Source: Chitinophagaceae bacterium UBA5175 (lineage in GTDB: Bacteria > Bacteroidota > Bacteroidia > Chitinophagales > Chitinophagaceae). Taken from it: a stretch of DNA of 7,728 nt. Location: the NCBI GenBank assembly GCA_002413325.1, contig DHWT01000290.1:1-7728 (forward strand), read 5' to 3'. The translations under genes and the position numbers were made by a program. The notes under the pieces are model-generated. The model was given only the letters and a program-made list of their open reading frames with translations. It searched no databases and was not told where the DNA came from. Positions 1 through 5,375 of this stretch are shown piece by piece (position 1 is the first letter of the stretch; the number at the start of each line of letters is the position of its first letter).

Positions 1-417
1 GATGAAATTTTCCGCCTCGCCAAAAATGGTTCATCCATCATCTTCAGTACACACCGCATGGAACAGGTGGAGGAAATCTGTAACCAGATCATCCTGATCA
101 ACAAGGGGAAAAAAATTCTGGACGGAACGGTAAGCCGGGTGAAACAGGAATACAAGGAAAATCTTTACCGGATCACAGCCTCCCCGCTTCCCGCCCAGGA
201 TCAAAACGAAATTTTTGAAGTTCTTTCAAAAAATGAACAGGGGCTTACCTTAAGGATCAAAGAAGGTCATACCCCCAATGAAGTGCTTCGTTATTTCATC
301 GACCGGCAGTCCGGCATAACGGCCTTTACCGAATTGCTACCTTCCTTAAACGAAATCTTTATCAAACTGGTGGAAGGCACTTCCCTTTCCCGCCAGTTTC
401 AACCCGTTCAATCTTAA
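1..417 (+). CDS. ABC transporter ATP-binding protein, C-terminal part (5' end outside window)
   Basis: The frame is open from base 1 and gives 138 residues ending at TAA, so the true start lies upstream; the ATG at 58 is internal. The visible part begins just after the expected Walker B region. It contains the H-loop (residues 14-20, IFSTHRM, His18), followed by the usual EEICNQIILINKGKKILDG segment, in which the ATPase core ends. Residues from about 45 to 130 form the accessory C-terminal domain common in drug/sodium-type ABC-2 exporter ATPases, ending in the typical LPSLNEIFIKLVEG stretch. Walker A, the Q-loop and the signature motif are outside the window. The protein would power export by the permease encoded 3 nt downstream. 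The substrate cannot be read from sequence; NatA-like sodium or drug export is a family-level guess. Confidence 0.93.
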   Translation, partial: DEIFRLAKNGSSIIFSTHRMEQVEEICNQIILINKGKKILDGTVSRVKQEYKENLYRITASPLPAQDQNEIFEVLSKNEQGLTLRIKEGHTPNEVLRYFIDRQSGITAFTELLPSLNEIFIKLVEGTSLSRQFQPVQS

Positions 418-420
418 GCT

Positions 421-1755
421 ATGAATAAGATCGGCCTGATCATACGCCGGGAATATATCACCCGGGTCAGAAATAAAACCTTCCTGCTCTCTACCTTTCT
501 TTTACCTCTGATGATCGTTCTTTTTATTGCAGGTACCGTTTTCCTTGCCATGAAGGGCCGGACCAACCACCGCATTGCCGTGTCGGACGAGAACGGATAT
601 TTTAAGGACTACCTGAAAAGTGATTCTTCCATCTTCTTTGATTTTACCCCGGGAATTGATACGCTCAACTATGCAGAAAAAAACTGCAGTGCCGTACTGA
701 TCATCCCCATTCTGAAAGAAGGAGCGAAAACAATTTATCGCCTGAAATATAAAAAACAACTGGGACTGGCCAATATCGACGACCTGGAAAAACGCATTAA
801 TGCTGCGATCACGGATCACCTCATTTACACCAAAACAAATATTACACGCAGCCGCCTCGATTCTATCCGGTCAGCTTCAGATATCGCGGAACTGCAGACT
901 TTTTCTGATGAAGGGAAAAAATCACAGGCCTCCAGCCAGGGGCTCTCCTATGGCATCGGTTATGTGTGCGGATTCCTGATCTACCTCCTCACCTTTATAT
1001 ACGGCGCCATGGTGATGCGCGGGGTGATGGAAGAAAAAACCAGCCGCGTGGCAGAAGTGATTGTCAGTTCCGTGAAACCCTTTCCACTGATGCTCGGAAA
1101 AATCATCGGCATCGGCGCCGTGGGTTTAACCCAGTTCCTTCTGTGGATCGGTCTGATCGTGGTGCTGGTGATGGTAGCCCAGGCCTTCATCCCGCATGAA
1201 TTACTGCAGGAAGTGAACGACATTCAGCAGGCCAATGCCATGGGCAATGCGTCCATGGCCCGGTCCAGCGATGCTGCACGACAGATCTTTGCCGTAAAAC
1301 AATCCATTCAGCATGCCAACTGGCTGCTGATCATCGGTTCTTTTATCTATTATTTTATCGGTGGCTATTTATTCTATGCCTCTCTGTTTGCCGCCGTGGG
1401 ATCGGTGGTGAATGAAGACCCGCAGGAAGCGCAGTCCCTTTTATTGCCCATCAGCATGCCCATCATTTTTTCTTTCATAATAATGACCATCGCTGCACAG
1501 GACCCCGGTGGTCCCCTGGCTGTTTGGGCCAGCATGATCCCTTTCAGTTCGCCGATCGTGATGATGGCCCGGATCCCCTATGGTGTGCCGACCACGGTTC
1601 CTTACTGGCAGCTCCTTTTAAGTATGGCCCTGCTGGCAGGGGGGTTTTTATTCACGACTTGGATGGCCGGAAAGATTTACAGAACGGGTATCCTGCTTTA
1701 CGGGAAAAAACCCAGCTGGAAGACGATGTGGAAGTGGGCGTTTAATGCGCAATAG
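421..1755 (+). CDS. ABC-2 type (NatB/YhaP-like) transporter permease
   Basis: 444 residues, usual for this family. A basic N-terminus (IIRREYITRVRNKT) leads into TM1 at about residues 21-44. A large extracytoplasmic domain (about 47-172) follows, then a membrane block with helices near 176-200, 225-255, 300-330, 340-360 and 395-418. Family hallmarks are the cytoplasmic loop GVMEEKTSRVAEVIVSSVKP (201-220) and the segment YFIGGYLFYASLFAAVGSVV (311-330) followed by NEDPQEAQ. These match the ABC-2 permeases annotated as NatB or YhaP. It sits in the inner membrane and pairs with the ATPase ending 3 nt upstream, almost certainly as one transcript. No Shine-Dalgarno is visible before the ATG, as is common in Bacteroidota. 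It ends in Ala-Gln-stop inside an inverted repeat. The transported substrate is unknown. Confidence 0.93.
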   Translation: MNKIGLIIRREYITRVRNKTFLLSTFLLPLMIVLFIAGTVFLAMKGRTNHRIAVSDENGYFKDYLKSDSSIFFDFTPGIDTLNYAEKNCSAVLIIPILKEGAKTIYRLKYKKQLGLANIDDLEKRINAAITDHLIYTKTNITRSRLDSIRSASDIAELQTFSDEGKKSQASSQGLSYGIGYVCGFLIYLLTFIYGAMVMRGVMEEKTSRVAEVIVSSVKPFPLMLGKIIGIGAVGLTQFLLWIGLIVVLVMVAQAFIPHELLQEVNDIQQANAMGNASMARSSDAARQIFAVKQSIQHANWLLIIGSFIYYFIGGYLFYASLFAAVGSVVNEDPQEAQSLLLPISMPIIFSFIIMTIAAQDPGGPLAVWASMIPFSSPIVMMARIPYGVPTTVPYWQLLLSMALLAGGFLFTTWMAGKIYRTGILLYGKKPSWKTMWKWAFNAQ

Positions 1756-1860
1756 CATGTAGTTTGAGAGTTATGAGTTATGAGTGATGAGTTCTGAGTT
1801 ATGAGTGGATAGATATACGATATACAATGCGTTAGGCGTTCAGCGTTCAGCTTATTGCGC
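1747..1860. other. Long-loop inverted repeat joining two convergent gene ends
   Basis: GCGCAATA (1747-1754) and TATTGCGC (1853-1860) are perfect 8-bp inverted copies separated by 98 nt. Each arm is the last Ala-Gln codons and the first two bases of the stop codon of one of the two convergent genes. No T-run follows either arm, so this is not a classical intrinsic terminator. It could help bidirectional termination or be coincidence. Confidence 0.4.
1766..1849. repeat. Three consecutive heptanucleotide tandem repeats in a convergent gap
   Basis: Three unrelated seven-base units are repeated one after the other. Bases 1766-1807 hold six copies of an ATGAGTT-type unit (GAGAGTT, ATGAGTT, ATGAGTG, ATGAGTT, CTGAGTT, ATGAGTG). 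Bases 1812-1825 hold two perfect GATATAC copies. Bases 1829-1849 hold GCGTTAG, GCGTTCA, GCGTTCA. Only 4 and 3 nt separate the blocks. The layout resembles the short tandemly repeated repetitive (STRR) heptamers known from cyanobacterial intergenic DNA; kinship with those is not implied. There is no plausible coding content. Confidence 0.85.
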
Positions 1861-2631
1861 CAGATTTACAGGCTGGGTGCTCAGGGAAGCGCTGGAAAAA
1901 TAATAAACTCTTTTGCGGGAGAGCGGGAGAATGGCTTCGGTTTGGGTTCCGCGGGCGATGGTAATACCGATAAATGCGTGGCAGGGAAATGAACCCAGTT
2001 CATTTTTTGATAAATAGTAACTGCCGTTATCCGGGACCGTCAGATTAACGGTTGAAATTTTTTCCGGCAAGGTGGAATCACTTTTCCTGCTCAGGGTACT
2101 GAAATAATATAACTGGATCATGACATGACCCCAGGAGTTTTCATTATCGGGTGTCCACTGAAGTTGCAGGCCTTTGCTGACGGACAGGGTATCAGGAAAA
2201 CTTGTTATGATGCCCGTAAGTTGTTTGGGAACGTAAATGGAACTGCTGACGGTATCCGCTTCATTGATACCGTGAATAGTGATCAGCACATGGGTTCCAA
2301 AAACCTGGAAGCCCTTATTGATTTCAGCAGATCCATAATTATAACTGTAAGTGGAGTCCTGTCCGGGCTGGATGAGCAGGTTATTGACAGACAATGCCCT
2401 AACAGCAGTTACCTGGTGGTTGTTGCTGTCAATAAAGGCAGCACTCACCCCAACATGTAATTCCTCGCTGTCCGTTTTGCTGAGCACCTGGTTGGCATTG
2501 ATTAAAACATAATTGTAAACAGCGTCGTTCTGTGTACCGAACCAGGTAAAGTTATTAACCGGATTTGAAGCTTCTTTCTGGCAGGAAATCAAACAACCCG
2601 CACTAAACAGAAGCAGCAAGGGTTTATGCAT
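1852..2631 (-). CDS. Putative lipoprotein of unknown function
   Basis: 259 residues. The N-terminus is a type II signal peptide: a short basic start (MHK), a hydrophobic core PLLLLFSAGC, and the lipobox LISC with Cys17 as the predicted lipidated residue. The next residues are Gln-Lys-Glu-Ala-Ser. A Lys/acidic stretch just after Cys resembles the surface lipoprotein export signal described in Bacteroidota, so outer-membrane display is possible. The mature part (about 240 aa) is rich in Ser, Thr, Asn and Tyr and looks mainly beta-stranded, with no transmembrane segment. I recognise no catalytic motif or named domain; a beta-sandwich or adhesin-like fold would be a guess. It is transcribed towards the ABC permease and divergently from the flavoprotein gene. 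The start is fixed by the signal peptide directly after the ATG. It ends in Ala-Gln-stop, as does its convergent neighbour. Confidence 0.8.
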   Translation of the reverse strand: MHKPLLLLFSAGCLISCQKEASNPVNNFTWFGTQNDAVYNYVLINANQVLSKTDSEELHVGVSAAFIDSNNHQVTAVRALSVNNLLIQPGQDSTYSYNYGSAEINKGFQVFGTHVLITIHGINEADTVSSSIYVPKQLTGIITSFPDTLSVSKGLQLQWTPDNENSWGHVMIQLYYFSTLSRKSDSTLPEKISTVNLTVPDNGSYYLSKNELGSFPCHAFIGITIARGTQTEAILPLSRKRVYYFSSASLSTQPVNLAQ

Positions 2632-2715
2632 GCCTTAAGCTTGAAGTTGTACATAAATATAGTTTTTTATACTTTATTAAAAAAAACAAACTACCCCGTT
2701 CTTACCTTTATCCGG
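2632..2715. promoter_or_regulatory. Divergent AT-rich promoter region, lipoprotein / flavoprotein
   Basis: This 84-nt gap is markedly AT-rich, including an A8 run at 2679-2686. On the plus strand TACCTTTA (2703-2710) fits the Bacteroidota -7 element TAnnTTTG except at the last base and ends 5 nt before the ATG at 2716, which would give a nearly leaderless mRNA. No TTTG sits at the right distance upstream. On the minus strand TTTG (2690-2687) and TATATTTA (2661-2654) are candidate elements, but their 25-nt spacing is longer than the usual 19-21. Both calls are tentative. Confidence 0.45.
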
Positions 2716-3678
2716 ATGGAATTCTCCAATTCAATTACCGGTTTATTCGGGATCCGTTATCCGATTATTCAGGCCGGCATGGTGTGGACCAGCGGCTGGC
2801 GCCTGGCTTCCGCGGTGAGCAATGCCGGTGGTCTCGGACTGATCGGCAGTGGCAGTATGTATCCCGAAGTGTTACGTGAACACATCCGTAAATGCCGGGC
2901 CGCCACATCGTTTCCGTTCGGGGTGAATATCCCCCTGATGTACCCCGATATTGAAAAGCATATGGATATCGTGATGGAAGAGAAGATTCCAATAGTTTTT
3001 ACTTCGGCAGGTAACCCGCAAACCTGGACCGGCATCTTAAAGGAAAAGGGAATCAAAGTGGTGCATGTGGTCAGCAGCAGTCGTTTTGCCCGCAAAGCTG
3101 CCGATGCGGGTTGTGATGCAGTGGTCGCTGAAGGTTTTGAAGCCGGTGGCCATAACGGCCGTGAAGAAACGACGACCCTGGTCCTGATCCCGGCTGTCGC
3201 GGATGCGGTGCGGATTCCTGTGATCGCCGCCGGCGGGATTGCAACGGGAAGGCAAATGTTTGCAGCGATGGTCCTGGGCGCTTCCGGCGTACAGATTGGC
3301 ACCCGCTTTGTGCTGAGTGAAGAAGCTGGTTCCCATCCCGATTTTAAAAATTATGTATTGAAAGCGGGGGAAGGCGATACGATGCTTACCATGAAATCCC
3401 TGATGCCTGTGCGGCTCCTGAAAAATCAATTTTTTAAGCAGGTTGCTGCTGCAGAACAGGCGGGAGCTTCCGCAGAAAATCTTAAAACGCTGCTGGGAAA
3501 GGGAAGGGCTAAAAAAGGCATGTTTGAAGGAAACCTCGATGAAGGCGAACTGGAAATCGGCCAGGTCAGTGCCCTGATCCGGGATATCCTCCCTGCGGGG
3601 GGAATTATAGAAAATTTATGGTCTGAATTTTTGAAAACCTGGGCTGAACCTTTACCTTGTAAGCTGCAAAAGCCATGA
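2716..3678 (+). CDS. Nitronate monooxygenase-like FMN enzyme (2-nitropropane dioxygenase family)
   Basis: 320 residues from the ATG at 2716, a normal family length. I chose this start over the in-frame ATG at 2626 because homology-type sequence begins here (ITGLFGIRYPIIQAGM) and a promoter-like element lies between the two. The fold is an FMN-binding TIM barrel. Visible signatures are PIIQAGM (16-22), NAGGLGLIG (36-44), PFGVN (67-71), EGFEAGGHNG (139-148) with the conserved His146, and the phosphate-binding AAGGIATG (171-178) followed by ASGVQIGTRF. The C-terminal EGELEIGQVSALI (276-288) is also typical. Members oxidise alkyl nitronates using O2 and FMN. The related FabK enoyl-ACP reductases share the fold, so the true substrate is uncertain. 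It is cytoplasmic. Its stop overlaps the next gene start by 4 nt (ATGA), suggesting co-translation. Confidence 0.9.
   Translation: MEFSNSITGLFGIRYPIIQAGMVWTSGWRLASAVSNAGGLGLIGSGSMYPEVLREHIRKCRAATSFPFGVNIPLMYPDIEKHMDIVMEEKIPIVFTSAGNPQTWTGILKEKGIKVVHVVSSSRFARKAADAGCDAVVAEGFEAGGHNGREETTTLVLIPAVADAVRIPVIAAGGIATGRQMFAAMVLGASGVQIGTRFVLSEEAGSHPDFKNYVLKAGEGDTMLTMKSLMPVRLLKNQFFKQVAAAEQAGASAENLKTLLGKGRAKKGMFEGNLDEGELEIGQVSALIRDILPAGGIIENLWSEFLKTWAEPLPCKLQKP
3630..3660 (+). promoter_or_regulatory. Candidate internal promoter for the small lipoprotein gene
   Basis: TTTG (3630-3633), a 19-nt spacer, then TACCTTGT (3653-3660). Spacing and the -33 box agree with the Bacteroidota consensus TTTG-N19-TAnnTTTG, though the -7 box has TTGT in place of TTTG. 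It lies in the last codons of the flavoprotein gene and would start RNA only a few bases before the ATG at 3675. It may let the small gene be made independently of its upstream partner. Confidence 0.45.
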
Positions 3679-4088
3679 AAATTTCTTTTTACCTCGTATT
3701 TTTTGTTTTCACCTGCCTGGTTTCCTGCGGGCTTTACGCCAGTGACGGCAATTCAGATCATTGCCCGATCAAAGGACAGGTGTTAGATGCCATTACAAAA
3801 AAACCTGTTCCCGGCGTGATTGTCTCTGTCATAGTTCCCGGAGATCCGACATCCAAAGAAGCGGTAACAGACGTGGATGGCTACTATCATTTCAAAGACC
3901 TTCCCGCCTCCCATGTAAACCTTCGATTTGAGAAGAAGGGTTACCAGAAATACAAATACGAGGAAATGATCGAGATCCAGGAAAAAAAGACGGTAAAAGT
4001 AAATGTGGAAGTTTTACCCGACAGCGGATCCGACCACCAGCCCGACGATTCAGAATATCCTTTACTGCGGATTCTGGGAATGAAATGA
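3675..4088 (+). CDS. Small exported carboxypeptidase-regulatory-like domain protein
   Basis: 137 residues. The N-terminus is a hydrophobic signal (3-17). LVSC at 15-18 is an acceptable lipobox with Cys18 as lipid anchor; cleavage by signal peptidase I near LYA-S is an alternative, so lipoprotein status is probable rather than certain. Residues 31-113 form one beta-sandwich of the carboxypeptidase regulatory-like type. It opens with IKGQVLDAITKKPVPGVIVSV and continues with TDVDGYYHFKDLPA and LRFEKKGYQKYKY, the pattern also found at the N-terminus of SusC/TonB-dependent receptors. Here it stands alone, with no plug, barrel or peptidase, and a short acidic tail. The start overlaps the flavoprotein stop as ATGA. 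The function is unknown; a periplasmic or outer-membrane binding or scaffold role is inference. Confidence 0.85.
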   Translation: MKISFYLVFFVFTCLVSCGLYASDGNSDHCPIKGQVLDAITKKPVPGVIVSVIVPGDPTSKEAVTDVDGYYHFKDLPASHVNLRFEKKGYQKYKYEEMIEIQEKKTVKVNVEVLPDSGSDHQPDDSEYPLLRILGMK

Positions 4089-4097
4089 TTCAATAAA

Positions 4098-4151
4098 GTT
4101 AACAGGCGACAGTTTGCAGTGGGCAGCTTTCTTAAATCTAACGCCTGTAAC
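4098..4151. terminator. Possible terminator-like stem between convergent genes
   Basis: GTTAACAGGCG (4098-4108) can pair with CGCCTGTAAC (4142-4151) as a 10-bp stem with one bulged A and a 33-nt loop. A T7 run follows at 4177-4183, about 25 nt after the stem, which is too far for a standard intrinsic terminator. The site lies 10 nt after the plus-strand stop, so a role in ending that transcript is plausible but weakly supported. Confidence 0.3.
4103..4126. repeat. Degenerate heptamer repeat, CAG every 7 bases
   Basis: CAG occurs at 4103, 4110, 4117 and 4124, exactly seven bases apart (CAGGCGA, CAGTTTG, CAGTGGG, CAG). Read on the minus strand the units are CCCACTG, CAAACTG and TCGCCTG. Period and degeneracy match the tract in the other convergent gap, but the core differs. 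Confidence 0.6.
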
Positions 4152-4196
4152 TTGTTATGTCCAACCTCCTGTCAGATTTTTTTACGGCGATTACCG

Positions 4197-4224
4197 TTGA
4201 CAATCAACTGTTAACTGACCACTA
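4197..4224. repeat. Degenerate ACTG heptamer tract at the nucleotidyltransferase end
   Basis: The heptamers TTGACAA, TCAACTG, TTAACTG and ACCACTA follow each other. The AACTG core equals the minus-strand core of the tract at 4103-4126, so the two tracts face each other as inverted copies across the gap. The last unit runs into the stop codon of the minus-strand gene. Only the two middle units agree well, so support is modest. Confidence 0.4.
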
Positions 4225-5220
4225 ACTTTCCCCCAAATCAATCTCCGTATTATCACCGATGTTCAGGCTGCGGCTTTCGCCCTTGACCTGGGTATCACTG
4301 CCGATCAGGGAATGGGTGAGTACGATATCATAGAGGTTGGCAAAGGATCCGATGATGGAATCTTTTAAAATCGAATAATTGATTATGGTTTTTTCCCCGA
4401 TGGCAACATTGGGACCGATGATTGAATTTTTTATACTGCAGCCGGAAGCAATATTCACCGGGTGAATGACAATGGTATTTTCCATTAGATGATCAGGCGC
4501 AATATTACTGCCGAATTTTTTCAGCAGTTTGGCATTAGACTCCAGCAGGGTTTCCTTTTTCCCGCAGTCAAACCAGTTCTGCACTTTGAAGGCATCGAAT
4601 TTCACCCCGTTGCGGATCATACATTCTATGGCGTCGGTTAAATTATATTCCCCGTAACTCGTAATCAGGTTCCTGATATTATTTTCCAGGCAGGTAAAAA
4701 GATCTTCAGTTTCGCGAATCTTGTAAATGCCGACCAGTGCCATATTTGATTTGGGAATCTGGGGCTTCTCCACCACCCGGCTGATGATTCCGTCTTCTTC
4801 TATTTCAGCCACACCGAAATCCCTGGGATCATCCACCCTTTTTACACCGAGGGAAGAGACCGGATTTTCCAGGACCGGCCGGATATCATACTCACAGATC
4901 GTATCACCCAGCACGATGAAAATCTCATCCCCTGCTACCAGTTGCCTGGTCTGCAATATGGCGTGACCAATACCCTGCCTTTCCGTCTGGAAAACAAAAC
5001 TTGATTTCAACTGCGGGTATTTATCCTTCACATAATCCTGGATTTTTGTGCCCAGATATCCGACAATAAAAATAAATTCTGTTATGCCGCCTTCCAGTAA
5101 CTGGTCAACGATAATGCTCAATATGGTTTTTCCGGCTAGCGGAATCAGAGCCTTTGGCTGGGTGTATGTATGCGGCCTTAATTTAGTACCTGCGCCTGCA
5201 ACTGGAATGATTGCTTTCAT
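4222..5220 (-). CDS. Sugar-phosphate nucleotidyltransferase with left-handed beta-helix tail
   Basis: 332 residues from the ATG at 5220. An in-frame ATG 18 nt upstream would add MWHILN before the canonical beta-strand MKAIIPVAG, so the downstream start is preferred. Residues 1-230 are a GT-A type nucleotidyltransferase domain: GAGTKLRPHT (9-18), PK (22-23), ERQGIGHAI (80-88), the metal-site GD (105-106), VVEKP (149-153) and WFDCGKKETLLESN (216-229). Such enzymes join a sugar-1-phosphate to an NTP, releasing pyrophosphate; glucose-1-phosphate thymidylyl- or uridylyltransferase activity is likely, but sequence alone does not settle it. Residues 245-312 show hexapeptide-like strands (SIIGPNVAIGEKTII) of a beta-helix, with no clear acetyltransferase His. 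The signature Arg of GTR is Lys13 here. It stands alone, not in a polysaccharide cluster. Confidence 0.9.
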   Translation of the reverse strand: MKAIIPVAGAGTKLRPHTYTQPKALIPLAGKTILSIIVDQLLEGGITEFIFIVGYLGTKIQDYVKDKYPQLKSSFVFQTERQGIGHAILQTRQLVAGDEIFIVLGDTICEYDIRPVLENPVSSLGVKRVDDPRDFGVAEIEEDGIISRVVEKPQIPKSNMALVGIYKIRETEDLFTCLENNIRNLITSYGEYNLTDAIECMIRNGVKFDAFKVQNWFDCGKKETLLESNAKLLKKFGSNIAPDHLMENTIVIHPVNIASGCSIKNSIIGPNVAIGEKTIINYSILKDSIIGSFANLYDIVLTHSLIGSDTQVKGESRSLNIGDNTEIDLGES

Positions 5221-5375
5221 ATTCAGTATATGCCACACCGGCTAAAACAACACTTTTTCGTTTTGAGTCGCTGCTATGGCTGATCCTGTAGTGGTAAAGT
5301 TCAGTAAAAATTCAACAAATGAAAGAAAATTCTGTTTTACGTCTTAAATTAAATGTTCTGCGTCAACTTTTAATT
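5221..5375. promoter_or_regulatory. Divergent intergenic region, nucleotidyltransferase / serine hydrolase
   Basis: This 155-nt gap must hold promoters for both outward-facing genes. On the minus strand TATACTGA (5230-5223) next to the start at 5220 is a weak TAnnTTTG-like element. On the plus strand the region before 5376 is AT-rich, but I find no convincing consensus pair and no Shine-Dalgarno. No small gene, RNA gene or repeat was recognised. Confidence 0.35.

Noticed and set aside
1766..1849. CRISPR-like array
   Set aside because: Units are 7 nt, directly abutting with no spacers, and no cas gene is near.
2626..2715. N-terminal extension of the flavoprotein from an ATG at 2626
   Set aside because: The added 30 residues resemble translated AT-rich promoter DNA. 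The ATG arises from the palindrome ATGCAT that is the lipoprotein start on the other strand, and family similarity begins only after 2716.
2769..3302. 177-residue minus-strand reading frame opposite the flavoprotein
   Set aside because: It lies fully antisense to a well-supported gene, its composition is rich in Ala, Pro and Arg, and no domain is recognisable.
5319..5375. Upstream start for the serine hydrolase
   Set aside because: It would bury the signal peptide behind 19 polar and basic residues; the ATG at 5376 puts it at the N-terminus.
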